64,000 nucleotides of DNA from Pinguiococcus pyrenoidosus (GCA_019677205.1 JAAMXY010000639.1:33240-97239); one strand, 5' to 3'. Shown: positions 1 through 11,025, numbered from the stretch's first letter. The notes: a model not told the origin generated them from the letters alone. Numbers and translations are program-made.

Positions 1-1
1 C

Positions 2-169
2 GAGCTTGTCAAGCCTGACCGCGAGGTTCAGCTCCGTGCTTCCAAGGTGCTGGAGGACCGCGTTGCAGAACGTGAGCAGGAAGCTGAGAACACGGGAGAC
101 AAGGGCAACACCGACAGCTCGAGGAGGCGGGTGAAGCTCAAGAGCTCGCTCTGGGCCGAGCTTCTGTGA
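2..169 (+). CDS. 3' end of an unidentified protein-coding gene (partial)
   Basis: An open frame enters from the left edge and ends at a TGA at 167-169, giving 55 residues. They are charged and hydrophilic (REVQLRASKVLEDRVAE, then an acidic stretch, then SRRRVKLKSSLWAELL) and look like the C-terminal tail of a larger protein. Codon usage is GC-rich at third positions, like the other genes here. No domain can be recognised, and the start and any upstream exons lie outside the window. It converges with the minus-strand gene that ends at 304. I am fairly confident it is coding but cannot name it. Confidence 0.5.
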   Translation, partial: ELVKPDREVQLRASKVLEDRVAEREQEAENTGDKGNTDSSRRRVKLKSSLWAELL

Positions 170-303
170 GCGACATGCGTGTGATATGGCTTGGAAATCC
201 AAAAGCATCAAAGCGAGGCCGAGCGAACCAAGGCGAAGGTCGAGCTGCCAGGGCTTGTCGTGATACGCCACGCAGAACTGCTGTGTAGACCATTTAGAAC
301 AGC

Positions 304-957
304 TTAGGTCGCTCTTCTGCGGCGGATTCTCGCTTCCTGTCTCAGGCACGCGGCTCTCTTTTGGGACACCACGAGGAGAGCCTGCAGCGACGCGATGTCC
401 TCGGTGGTCTCCTTCACCTCTTCGGACAGCTTCTCATTCTGAACGATCGTCGCCGCGAGAGATGCAAGCTTTGCTTTCACTTCGGATTCTTTGCCCTGCG
501 TGCAGTCCATCGCCTCCTCGAGCCTCTTGATCTCGGACCTCGCTCGCACCTCGACGCTCTCCTCCTCAGCTTTGGCGTCTTCCAGGAGCAGGATCTCCTC
601 CAAGAGCGTTTCCTTACTCACGCGCACGTCCTCCGTTGCCTGGCAAAGCTTGTCCGCCACCTCCCTGAGATGCTCCGTGAGGATGTGATCGTCTATGGTT
701 TTCGGCGGCGCCGGGTGGTCTTCGAGCTGCTCGTCTCTGTCTGGATCTGCGTCACCCAAGGACTGCGCTGTCTCTCTGCGAAGGCGCTCCAGCTCACCGC
801 GAAGATACGCGGAGCTCTGGGCTTCCTCTCCATGCTGGGTGCGCAGCTCTTGGAGCTCTTGCTGCTTCGCCTCGATTCGGCTTTGGGCCTTCTCGCTTTC
901 CTGCGCTAGTCGAGCGCTCTCGCTGCGGAGCTCTTCGATGACCGACAGAAGATCCAT
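304..957 (-). CDS. Small coiled-coil protein of unknown function
   Basis: A single-exon frame of 217 residues starts at an ATG (955-957 on the reverse strand) and stops at 304. Almost the whole protein is predicted coiled coil: heptad-like runs rich in E, K, Q, L and A cover about residues 1-70 and 95-205. A short acidic, proline-containing break (SLGDADPDRDEQ to HPAPPK) lies near residues 65-85. The tail is basic (RIRRRRAT). There is no signal peptide or membrane segment. Its opposite-strand frame is also open but has a shadow-like composition. The function is unknown; a structural or centrosomal/flagellar role is possible for such proteins but nothing specific supports it. Confidence 0.65.
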   Translation of the reverse strand: MDLLSVIEELRSESARLAQESEKAQSRIEAKQQELQELRTQHGEEAQSSAYLRGELERLRRETAQSLGDADPDRDEQLEDHPAPPKTIDDHILTEHLREVADKLCQATEDVRVSKETLLEEILLLEDAKAEEESVEVRARSEIKRLEEAMDCTQGKESEVKAKLASLAATIVQNEKLSEEVKETTEDIASLQALLVVSQKRAACLRQEARIRRRRAT

Positions 958-1079
958 TCCGCTATGCTCTCGTCAGCAAGGCGAGCGCATCTTCAGAATC
1001 GTAGGCGAGGCCACAGCGCGTCCGTCAGCTCGACGAAAAGATCTCCTCTTGGCGGGTGTGCCGCAGGTGTGAGTGGCCT

Positions 1080-1112
1080 CTTCTCTCTCTCTCTCTCCCT
1101 CTGTCTCTGTCT
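1080..1112 (+). repeat. CT-rich microsatellite
   Basis: An imperfect (CT)n run with interspersed TC and TG, upstream of the coiled-coil gene. It may be promoter or 5' UTR sequence of that gene, where it reads as GA on the sense strand. Confidence 0.7.
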
Positions 1113-2084
1113 GGTTTGGATTCTCCGGAGAGACCGGTGGGTCTGGATCTCAGATCTTGGTGTCCTTCGCGGGCTGGAGAAGGCAGCGGAAGAGAGGAGA
1201 AGTTCGAAGACGAGAGGGAGAAGAAGAAAGAACCACGAACCGAAGAAGACGGCGAACCCTCCAAGAACCAGAAACCAATACCAACAGCGAAACAGCGAAC
1301 CCAACAAGCAACGGAATTTGGAGGGAAGAAAAGGCGGGAAACTCGAACCCTCGAATAGCGGCTTTCGCGCTCTGCCATGCTATGGGAAGATAGCGGTGTG
1401 TGACGAGGAATATCCTGCAGCTTCAAGTGTTCCGATTGGAGAGATTGAAGAATACTACAGAGCACTCCAATGACGACGATCTTGAAGCGCGCTTGCTGTT
1501 GCGATGCACACGGGGTCCAGGATCTTGACGTGATTGGGGACGCATCGACCTCCCGGAATGGTCCAATGGGCTCGCGTTCTTCTGCCCGGGTCTTGTGGAC
1601 TCGATGGTATAGCCGCCCGCATCCTCATTTTTGGATGGGCCAATGGAGAATTGTCAACGTCACTGCTGGGGGCTATTCTCGCCATAGTTGGGATTTGCGC
1701 ACTTCAAGTTACCGAGAGCGTGTATAGCACACCGCGCTCGGTGTTGCGCGTTGCAGTTTTATCCGGATCTCCTCGGCCATAGCACCCGCCGATAGCGCCG
1801 CGCTGGCCAGCCAATCCCAGGATCCAGCGGGGAAGTTGCGAAACTCGCGCGAGTTCCGGTTTCGCACCGACCTTGTCCATCTGTCCCGGGTCGCGATCTC
1901 GTCGGAATTCAGGCGAAGTACAGAGGAACAGCTGGAAGAGGAGGCCAAGCGAGCTTCTGCATGTGAATTTGCCCGCCCAAGAACGCGTTCCAGCGAGCAA
2001 CAGAAGCGGGTTTCGCGGCCGGACTTGCGCACAGCTCCGCGTCTTCTCGTCGCTGACTCCCTGAACCAGAACGCCAGCCTCTGG

Positions 2085-2330
2085 CAGAGCAGGGGCGCAT
2101 CACACGGACCACCTGGCCCTGCCTCCGCCGCGGTTCTGTGCCTTGCTGATTCCGGACAACCGAGTTCGCGTTGCGCAGCGCTTCAACGCGATTGCCCACC
2201 GCGCCGAGCCGACCATCTCGTGACCGGCGCGCCCGAGACTCACGGTGGACGTCGTGCTCTTATTGGCAAAGCGGGAGCCTCACCTTGCCTTTGTCGCCAC
2301 GGCCGGCCACGGCGTCGCAAGCAGTTAAAG
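2085..2330 (+). other. Coding-like stretch with in-frame stops, possible decayed exon
   Basis: One forward frame reads as protein-like sequence (PRFCALLIPDNRVRVAQRF, then FNAIAHRAEPTIS) with strong GC bias at third positions. It hits a TGA at about 2219, then continues in the same frame with VDVVLLLAKREPHLAFVAT until a TAA. There is no ATG upstream in frame. A GTAAGT sits right after it at 2331. I do not recognise a family. It could be an exon remnant, an exon of an unrecognised gene or chance. Confidence 0.2.
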
Positions 2331-2864
2331 GTAAGTTGCGACCGCGCCGCTCCGGACTCCCATGCCGCGCTCTTGCCCCCCTCCGAAGCATTCAGAGATT
2401 GGTGCCCTGGTCATGAAGCGTCTGCACAGCAACTGAGCTGCAGAAGCAGTGGGGAAATCGTCGCCGAAGGGACATGAAGCGTGGTAGACACCCCGCTGAC
2501 CGTTTTCCATTCCATTGCCGCAGGTCAACGCGAAGAGACTTGGAGCGACGGAGCGCACCACGTCGTGCTCACAACACGTGAGGGATTGAGAAGGTGCGGA
2601 TCCTTGCAGTCGGGGAGGTCTGATAAACGTGGACACAGCTCGTGAGAGGGGCGGCAGGGAAAGCCTGACGAGGTCCCAAAGCGTTCGGCAGATCGGCTGG
2701 ATCGCATGTTGAAGACTTCCATCAAGCGTGTGTCGCTAGTGCTGGGGAGACGCGTCTCCCCGTGCCCAGCCCCAAGGAGTGCCGAGGAAGGGACGAGGTC
2801 CGCCTAACGGAAGTTGCTTCAATCGCAGATACGGCTGCATCGACGTCAGCAGGATTGCCGCAGA

Positions 2865-3752
2865 ATGGCCGCCCCCAAGTCCTCCAAGGCGGACTCCTGC
2901 CGCCGCAGAGATGCCGATCTTGTCAAGCTCATGATGTCCAACTACGAAGTTTGTATCCCGGACGAATCCAATCGCTACAACTTCTTCGTCAAGTTTCACG
3001 GGCCCAGCGAAAGTAAGGCAACCTGCACGGAATATTATGGCTCGCCGGCTCCCCTGGCCTAACCCGGTGGTACCTGCGGCAGCTCCGTATGTGGGTGGCG
3101 TCTGGAAGGTGCACGTGACCCTCCCGGTCGACTATCCCTGTAAGTCCACGGCCTGTCCTGGCCTTCAGGGCCATTTCCTGTTGAAGCTAACAATTGCGGC
3201 GTCCACGTGTAGTCAAGTCGCCGTCCATCGGCTTCTCCAACAGGATGTACCATCCAAACGTTGATGAGATGTACGTCTTGGGTCCTGTCTGGCCGTAGCC
3301 CGGCGCCCTTGCTGATGTGTCAACGTTCTACGAATAGATCTGGCTCGGTCTGCCTGGACGTGATCAACCAGACGTGGTCGCCGATGTTCGACCTCGTGAA
3401 CATTTTCGACGTCTTCTTGCCACAGCTGCTGCGGTACCCCAACCCCTCCGACCCGCTGAATGGTCAGGCTGCTGCGGTTATGATGCGAGACGTGGATGCA
3501 TACACCATCAAGATCAAGGAGTACATTAGGCGCTACGCATCTCATGATTTTTCGTTGGATGCCGACGAGGATAGCGAGCCGCCGGCCGTGGAACGCCGTG
3601 CCCGGTCGGCGACGATTTCGTCAGCGATGTCGACATCGTCTTCAGCATCGAGCACGGATTGCGACGACTACAAGCTTCCCCCTAGCGCCGTTAGCCCGTC
3701 CACGGTTGACGACGGCAACGAGTCCGACGTCAGCGAGCTCTCGGACCTCTGA
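2865..3752 (+). CDS. UBE2H: Ubiquitin-conjugating enzyme E2, UBE2H/UBC8 type
   Basis: Four exons (2865-3012, 3083-3139, 3213-3270, 3338-3752) with GT-AG introns encode 225 residues. The E2 fold fills about residues 15-150. It opens with the UBE2H-style [13 protein letters not shown] and FFVKFHGP, then the HPN motif at 82-84 and the catalytic cysteine at 93 in [10 protein letters not shown]. After the UBC fold there is a long acidic, serine-rich tail ending in [10 protein letters not shown], typical of UBE2H/UBC8, which in yeast takes part in regulated turnover of gluconeogenic enzymes and in animals works with the CTLH E3. The enzyme takes ubiquitin from E1 as a thioester and passes it to substrates with an E3. 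Splice phases agree across all junctions and restore VDYPFKSPSIGF and NVDEISGSVC. The family assignment is firm; the physiological substrate here is not known. Confidence 0.95.
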
Positions 3753-4035
3753 GCCTCTCTTTTTCTTTCTCTTTTGTGTTGGAGTGGACGTGGAACCTGA
3801 GGAGAGATATCGCATCCCTCGGCGTCAGTTTTGAGGAGTTAGGTTTGCATGTATGAACACTCGGGAGTGGCCTGCGCAGTATTGTGAAAGTTCGACTCCA
3901 TCGAAGACCAAAGTCGATGACTCGATGTGTACCTAAACCGTGGTAGAAACCCTTTTCAAGAGCGATGCGCCATGGAAGCTGTAAGTAACTGCTCGTGCCA
4001 TTTCATTCATGCGAGGGCCTCCCATGCGGATGCCG

Positions 4036-6577
4036 CTAGACACCGACGACTTTGCTCCCTCCCCCCATGCTCGCCAAGTATTGCTCATACCCAACACTTT
4101 CCAGCTTCTCCGCCTTTCTCAAGACCTGAAATGCAGAACGCAGAGAGCACGGACGCAGGAATTGCCTTCTCAGAACACTGCGTGGTAGAAAAGCATCTTC
4201 AAGACCAAAGCCCAAGAGGGAGCGCACCTCGGATTCTGACTCGCTTTGGAACGTCTCCATCCGGGCCACCAGCTCGGCTGCCTGCGCTGGTGGGAGACCG
4301 CCGCAACCCCCCAGCATCCTCGCCGCCAGAAGGCCGGCATTCTTCGCATTTCCTACAGCGGCCACCGGGTTGGGGAGGTACTCAGAACAAGCGGCATGGT
4401 CGGTGGCAACGTACCGATCGCAACAGTTGCCACAGGCACCCCTCTTGGCATCTGCACAATCGAGTACAAGCTATCCACTCCGCTCAGCGTGCTGGTCTTC
4501 ACTGGCACGCCAATGACGGGCAACGGTGTCAAGGCGCTGACCATCCCTGAGGGGAGTCCGAGGAAGGTGAGAGAAAAGCTCCCACCCGGCAAGTCGCTTT
4601 CGGCCGTGCATACCTGGCAGATGGGCTGCTCCACCTGCGCCCGCGATGATCACTTTGAGACCCCTGGAAGCCGCGCTCTAACGGGAGCCGAGACACCAAT
4701 CAGCAGGCAGAAGCCAAAAGACAAGGTTCCCGCGCTCATCCGATTCCCACCTGGGAGTAGTCAAAGAGACGCCTCGGGGTCCTGTGGGCGGACACTATCG
4801 TAATCTACGACAGATATGCGACCATCGTCAGTTTGTTTGAAGATTGGTTTGAAGGTTGGTGTTGCCCAGCCTTGAGAAAAGCCCACCTCGAAAGGTATCT
4901 CAAACTCCTTGAGCACCTCCGCCGCAGCCTGCATCGTTCCCAAGTCCGAGTCACTGCCCATTATGATGCCGACAAGGGGGCTCGCGTGAGACGGTTCTGA
5001 CTTCGGCATCGCCGGGGCGCCGATGCCCAGAACTGCTTTCGTCGGCTCGGCAAGATTCTGTAGCACTGTCGGAGACGTGGCGAGCCTGTGGGCGTGCCAA
5101 TGATGCGTCAGCACGACGTTGGCACGGGGAGAGCAGACAAAGGCAGGTGTGACCTTTCCGCCAGGTGCGCGTATCCCCGCTGGGCGCTCACTGTGAAATG
5201 CGCCATCTTGCGGCCCTTCCTATTCTCCGCTTTGCCGTACCAGTGGAGCGCGGCACCGGGCATTTCCAGCGCAGCCTACACAGGCAGCAGTAGATCGCTG
5301 AGGTGCGGACGAGTTCAGACGGCTTACAGCTCTCGGCATTGCCTAATCACCTGACAGATGTTCTTCGTTTCCCGCATGCTGTCCTCGCCCAACACATTGA
5401 GCATGAGTGCTGCTCCCGTTCTCATCTCAACTGCTCCGAGCGGGAGACCAAGAATGGCCCGCAAGTGGTTCTCGAACTGGCACGTGTCACACGCTTCGAT
5501 GGTGTAGTGCCCGCTGTTGTGTGGACGAGGTGCCATCTCGTTGTACAGCACTTCTCCTGTTGTGGGCAGGTGAGACCAGGTGGGCGGCAACGGAAACGCA
5601 CAGCGTCCGACGTGTCGCTTCTCCAACGTTGAAGCGACTCTTAGGTACCTTCTGCCGTGGCGAACATCTCGACGCCGAAGATTCCTCTGCTCTGCAGACT
5701 GGCCACTGCCGTGATGGCGATCCGCTGCGCCTCCTCCAGGACACGCGGAGGCAGCTTCGCCGGCGCCAGGACTGTGTGGCAGATGTTGTCCTTCTGGACC
5801 GTCTGGACTACCGGATACGCCCTCCTGCGAGCGCCAGGACAATAAGCGGTCGCGTGACTCCGCTTCTCCGCATGCAAGCTCCATGTTCTCACATGTCTTC
5901 CTCGCCAGCTCGATCCACTCCTCGCACGACCATGACGGCGATCTCCTGCTCGAAGGGGCACCACTTCTCCGCGTACACCCCGCCGCAGCCTTGAGCCGCA
6001 GACAGGCTGGAGAAGGCAATGGGCACCTCGTCGGCCGTCCGCGCCACATAGTTGCTCTTGCCGTCGTAGCCGCCCCGGCGGGCCTTGAGCATGAGCGGAA
6101 AGCCGAACTGCTCTCCCGCGACCTGCGCCGCCTCCAGGGTGGGACAGTCCACAAACCTGGTGGTCACGTCAGCCTCTGCTCTTCACTCCGGACGGCACAC
6201 CAGGAAAAAAGGACGCACTTGGGACCTGGCAGACCCAGGCTCTCCACGAACTTCTTCTGCTCCAGCTTGTCCTGGATGAGGCGGACGGCGGCGGGAGTGG
6301 GCTGGATGTTCACGCCGCGGTCCTCCAGCTTGCCCAGCGCCTCGCAGTCCACGTGCTCGATCTCCACCGTGAGAATGTCGCAGAGCTCCGCGAGCTCGGC
6401 GATCTTCGCCTCGTCCTTAAACGAGCCCTCCAGCGCGAATTCGGCGACCGTGCCCGCCGGACTGCTCTTGCCCAGCGGATCCAGCACGCACACGCGCAGG
6501 CCGAGCCGGTGCGCCGCCTCGGCCATCATGCGGCCCAGCTGGCCGCCTCCCAGAACTCCAATCGTGCTCGGATCCAT
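4036..6577 (-). CDS. ADE2: Phosphoribosylaminoimidazole carboxylase, PurK-PurE fusion
   Basis: Eleven exons on the reverse strand: 6219-6577, 5893-6156, 5649-5824, 5351-5556, 5154-5275, 4887-5085, 4751-4804, 4614-4677, 4415-4546, 4228-4352 and 4036-4125, encoding about 596 residues (yeast Ade2 is 571). The N-terminal half is an ATP-grasp Pur[14 protein letters not shown]-like start ([15 protein letters not shown]), [17 protein letters not shown]-type [12 protein letters not shown], and [17 protein letters not shown]. The C-terminal half from about residue 412 is Pur[19 protein letters not shown] at about 447-452, [14 protein letters not shown], and [15 protein letters not shown]. Together they convert AIR to CAIR via N5-carboxy-AIR in de novo purine synthesis. 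The fungal and plant order (PurK then PurE) is kept. The fifth intron starts with a weak GTCACA donor; the last intron is 102 nt with no stop, so retention would keep the frame. No transit peptide is obvious. Confidence 0.93.
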
Positions 6578-7423
6578 GTCGATGCGCGGCGCAAAAGCGA
6601 GACTTTCGGCCGTTCCCGCGGCGTCTTGAACATTTGTAGAAACTTCAATAGTGAATATCCTCTAACATTGATTCGTGTCAAGACAATTCATTTTATTCCT
6701 AAACGATTAATGCCCGCTTTTGCGATCTTTTTCGAAGGGTTTTGACGGCCGCCGATCACTGCGCCTCTCGTGCTCTTGGGGGTCTCCGAGGCTGCGCACC
6801 TACCGAGAGTTGCCGGCTGTGGAATGGAGGAGTCCCGAACGGGGCCAGAATGATACGAGAAAGAGCAGCACTGGCTGCAGAGCGAGAAGCGGCGCCCTCC
6901 AGCGACTGCCTGCCTCGCTGCGAGTCGAAACGACGTCTCGGACTTTCGTTCTTGCCCTATCGCCTCGCCATCATGCGAAGATTGCGTCAAGCACTGTAGC
7001 AGACAGTGGGGATTTTGCTCCACCTGATGTTGGCGGCAACTGGTCCAGCCACAGCACGCAGAGTCGCACGAACAACTTGCTTGTAATGCAGCAACAAACG
7101 AAGTCGTGGGGAGTCTGGACAGACTGTGCAACCTCTGAGGGCTCCAAACGGAAGGGTCAAAGCGGGGACGGACGCACCTCGGCAGGTGGCTAAGGCCGCA
7201 GACGAAGCGAAGAGGAACCCACTTGTGTGTGAGTTCGAATCTTAGCGAAACCAGGAAAAGAAACTGCTTGATTCATCTGGCAAAACCTCGTCTACAGGAG
7301 CGGTCCCGAAGCCCGGCAACTCGAGGCTGAATATCCTGAGCATGTACTGCGTCTCCTTCTCCCCGTCTTCTCGGACTTTCTCAAACGTACGTACTTTTCT
7401 GATCACATCCCCCCCCCTTCGTC
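6578..7423. other. Intergenic region with an unexplained short frame
   Basis: No convincing gene is present. The part near 6640-6720 is AT-rich and probably promoter sequence of the AIR carboxylase gene. At 7242-7430 the reverse strand carries a protein-like 62-residue frame (FEKVREDGEKETQYMLRIF, then SLELPGFGTAPVDE) whose ATG overlaps the stop codon of the next gene. It could be a further 3' exon of that gene in another frame, but no donor/acceptor pair I tried joins it without a stop. Confidence 0.4.
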
Positions 7424-9801
7424 CTACCATGCTGCGGAGATCGATACAGGCTCGTCAAGAAAGCCAACATTTAAAAAGACATATGCAGAGAAGTGCGCCA
7501 CCGGATGAATGATGATGCCCGCTAGGAGAACATCCACATATACGTCATCATAGCCGATGACCGTTTGGCATTCCGCGCGAAAGCCATCCAACTCGACCTG
7601 CACTTGATTTACGGTCCAGTAGATGACAGAAGCTGCCGGAATCGTAATGAAAAGGTTTATCCAGATGCTTGTGAGCCAATGCATTGCACAAGCCAAGCCG
7701 AGCCTTCCGCGCTTTAGATGGACCCTTGCTGTCGGGGTTCTGTCCTCCGAGGAGTTCACGTTGCAAAACCAATAGATGATGTCGCCAATGAGGACAAATG
7801 TAACTAGGAGATGTAGCCCAAGGAGCACCCAGTTCAATACGATCGAGACCTCGATCAAGTCCAAAACATAATCACCGTCTGGATCTTCGAAGATTGTGAT
7901 GAGCTCGTCTTCTTGAATGGCACTCGGGACGCTTTCGAGCTCTTGCACTGGGATAAGCGACTGCAAAGGTGGCAGCAAGGCAATATTCTGTACCAAATTG
8001 CTGAGATGACCAGTGACGGCGATCACCGTGGCGTTGTTGTAGCAATCGAGAGAACCCATGTCAGCCAGAAACTCCTCTAGGTCTTTCTGCACACTTGTCA
8101 AGTTGACCTCTATGCTCTCGAGTATGTTTGTTATGGCCACCGTCCCCGCATTCACCGCCTGAGTAATTTGCGCATCATAAGTTCTGATTGTATGGTTCAG
8201 CTGGTCAGGTAGGTCATCGCCAGCACCCCAGCACGTCCTATATATTTCTGTACCATTTGGTTCAGTAAAGTTGGACACAATCCATATTCTCCCCTCGTTC
8301 AAAACTTCCTCGGAGTTTTGGAGGATCTCGTTCATGAGATAGTAGAAAAGGATGACTTGGCTAACGGTAACGAACAGCCACAGCAGAAGGTACGCCGTCC
8401 TCCGGCGGTTCTCGAGAAACTCTGTCTCAATTTTCGTGGCCAGCCTGATTTCCCATTCGAGCTCTGCGTAGATGAACGGGGCTGAAGCATCAGAAACACC
8501 TTTGTCTTCATAGTCTGTGATAATCTCGCGAATGACGGATGCGAGCATCATAGCTCGTCCTTGCAGAATACTTGGGTCTTCGCAGGAACTATCGCCATCG
8601 TGAGGGGACGGCTGACGCCCTTCCAGACACAAACAGCAGTTTCGTCTGTGTTGTTCGTCTTCGAGAGGCGATGCGGGTTCTCGGTGCAGAACTTTCCGGA
8701 GCCTTTTCAACTCACTTGATCCCTCTCCTTGTTGACCGCAAGTGCAGCAAGCGAGAAGCTTGCCACATGTTGACATGAGCTTGTTCCAGACAATGCTCGT
8801 TGGCTCATGTCTTTTCGAAAGATACTCGCGAAACAGCTTGCCAAGGGGGCACTTGGCGACGTAGTTGTTGACAGCTTCGGCTTCGTACGGCGCGGCTTTG
8901 CTCTCGAATTCGAGACATCCTTCCTGTTTCACTGACGAAAGCATCACGTCCAGAACTATAGCGTTTCCGTAGACACGTTTGGAGAATTCTTCGCGAGCCT
9001 GTTTTTGTTCCGTTGTTTCCGACTGAGGGGAGGTGGCCTCCATGTCGGCGCCGTCTGGAACTTTGCGCCCTAGCGTCGGGGATCCTTCCGAGTTAGAGGA
9101 GGGTGATCCTGTCATGTCGGCATTTTCTGGATCTGGGCGCTTGAGCATCGGGGATCCTTCCGACTTGGAGAAGCGAGCTGCGAGGTTGCCGCCTTCTGCA
9201 CCTTTCTCTTCGAGGACAGTCTCATCGACAGGTGCTTCTTGTGCCATCCGCGAGCCATCAGTCTCATCCAGGATCTCCTCGTCCCCACGCTTAGTTGAAA
9301 CTTCAGCCTCAGGTGATGGTTCCTCTCTTGTCGAATCGCTTCGAGGCCTCGACCCATCCAGCGTTTGCTCGTCGCTTTGAGGTTCGGTAGGCTTTGCCTA
9401 GTGTGTGTAAGGGCGTGGGGGGAAACGTGCGGAGGGTCAGAGATTTGCTCTAGACGGCCATCGCAGACTTCGAAACATGCTCGCACCGTCTTGGTTTCCT
9501 GTGCTCTTCCGTCCGCTTCGACCCCTCCTATCCGGATCCTCCTCAGAAAGCTTGTTGACAACCAGTTCGACGACTCCTCAGTGTTCTCCGACTCATCATG
9601 GTGTTTAAGTTGCTGAGCCGGTTCCTTTTCAGTGAGAAGCGTTTTAAGCGGTCAGAAAGCAAGACGTTGATAGGATCTAGACACGGAGCCAACCGTGGGT
9701 TGTTGTGCCGGAGTTGCTGCAGGGGAACCATCGTGGAACGAACTAGAGTTCGATGCGGTCCGCCGAAGCTGGTGCCGTAGGCTGCTATTCTTTGGGGGCA
9801 T
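7424..9801 (-). CDS. Multi-pass membrane protein of unknown function
   Basis: Three exons (9685-9801, 9487-9612, 7424-9397) encode 738 residues from an ATG at 9799-9801. The upstream exons are inferred: exon phase is 0 at both junctions, and the frame stays open and acidic/serine-rich upstream of the internal Met at 9247. Residues 1-410 are hydrophilic and include a duplicated SEGSP(M/T)L(K/G)R motif with GADM/NADM, and a Cys cluster (LLACCTCGQQ, later RRNCCLCLEGR). Four membrane segments follow, near residues 416-440, 598-625, 658-677 and 704-727. A loop of about 155 residues with potential N-glycosylation sites (NFTEPNGT, NHT, NLT, NNAT) lies between the first two, so it is probably extracytosolic. 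I do not recognise the family. Exons 1-2 are less certain than the large exon. Confidence 0.75.
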
Positions 9802-10222
9802 GTGGTTTTGACTCTGGGCACAACCGTGCTCTTGAAGCTATTTGCGCTTCGGCCGACGCTGTGTGGTGAGACGCATTAAGGCGAAGAAGCTGGAGGACAG
9901 TCGAAAAGGCTCTTCGCGTCGCCATTGCTGCAACAAATGGGTGGGGTTTAGTGGCATCCCCGATCGGAGATGATTGGCTGCACTTGCCGAGACTCTCTTG
10001 CAGACTGACACGCACTTGACGAACAAAGCGTGGCTCAAGAATTCTGATCTCCCACGGTTCTTCGCCGACCACAATGGCGTTTCTCTCTATTAAGGATGTT
10101 GTCGTTCTGGATCCTGGGCTTCAGAATCATTTCGCTCAGTTCCGATCGCATATTCCTCCCCAAGTAGATCACCAATGGGCCTGCTCTTCAGCCTTTGGTT
10201 CTCGCCCATTGGTTCTTTTAAG
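9802..10222. other. Intergenic region upstream of the membrane protein and ZIP genes
   Basis: About 420 bases between divergent genes. A CCAAT motif in reverse orientation lies at 9973-9977, upstream of the membrane-protein ATG. I searched the forward frames here for the missing N-terminal half of the ZIP transporter and saw no hydrophobic, coding-like exon. Confidence 0.5.
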
Positions 10223-11025
10223 TGAGAGTACATGTATCGTGTCACCACATCTTCGTTGATGGTATTGTGATTGCGGCCGCCTTCGACCCGTGCAGCAGTA
10301 CGCTCGGATGGGAGATCGCCGCCATCACGATTGCGCACGAGGCTCCTCAGGAGATCGGGGACTTCAGCACGCTTGTCACCAAGGGCGGCTGCCCGTACTT
10401 GCAGGCCCTGACGTTGACCGGCCTGAAAACGTTGAGCGCGCTTCTAGGAGCCGCGGTGTTTCTCGCTTCCGATCCAACTGACGTGGACACGGGAATGGCG
10501 CTCACCTTTGGAGGCGCCGTCTACATCTTCATTGCGGCCGTGGAGCTTCCAGGTGCGCCCTTGAAGGATGTGACCTCGGCGACGAAGCTTGCCGCGCGCA
10601 TCGCAGCCTTTGGCATCGGTTGCGTCATCATCGAGCTGATCCTCCTGGATCACGAACACTGCCACGCCCACGGTGAGACCTTCGTGACCATCGGCGCTGC
10701 ACGTACCGAGAGAAACCTTTCGAAGCCGCGATCCCTGCTGCAGCTCGCCGGCGAGATCGTTGGTGTCTGGGGTCTCCTCAACTATTTGCGAAGCTTCGGT
10801 GTGACTCTCGCCCTTGCGCTGCAGAGTGCCTTCGTTTTGCTCCGGTACCGAAATGCGATGTCGAGGCAAGGGGATAATGCTTTGTCCCCTTGGCCGAGGA
10901 GGAAGGCCCACGGGGCACGAGGATCTCCAGCTGATGCAGAGGAGGTGCTAGGGGTGGTAGTGCTAGCAGCATACACAACAATCAATTCAACGCGTTGGTC
11001 CTCATGCTCGTTGTCCTCGGGATGA
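10223..11025 (+). CDS. ZIP (SLC39) family metal transporter, N-terminus missing
   Basis: The frame opens after a plausible acceptor (TTTTAAG at 10216-10222) and carries the signature C-terminal half of ZIP transporters: HHIFVDGIVIAAAF (TM4, metal-binding HxxxD), then ITIAHEAPQEIGDFSTLV (TM5, HExPQEIGDF), then ALTFGGAVYIFIAAVEL, and a His-rich end (LLDHEHCHAHGE). ZIPs import Zn, Fe or Mn into the cytosol across the plasma or organelle membrane. Family members have eight TM segments; TM1-3 are absent and there is no ATG start. Upstream space is only 420 bases, so this is either a truncated copy or a gene whose 5' exons I cannot see. A GTGAGA donor follows HCHAH near 10671, so the true 3' end may not be the stop at 11025; the sequence beyond it looks non-coding. 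Confidence 0.6.

Larger units (their letters stand above)
958..2864. other. Intergenic region between divergent genes
   Basis: This 1.9-kb stretch separates the coiled-coil gene (reverse) from the E2 gene (forward) and should hold both promoters. It contains a CT-rich run near 1080-1112, a purine-rich stretch at about 1190-1340, and CCAAT-type motifs (for example around 1560 and 1639). Frames present here have low third-position GC or start without ATG, so I accept none as a gene. One coding-like stretch is listed separately. Confidence 0.5.

Noticed and set aside
1836-2477. 213-codon forward frame before the E2 gene
   Set aside because: It has mixed low codon bias and no domain; a different frame in the same place is more coding-like, and neither is supported as a gene.
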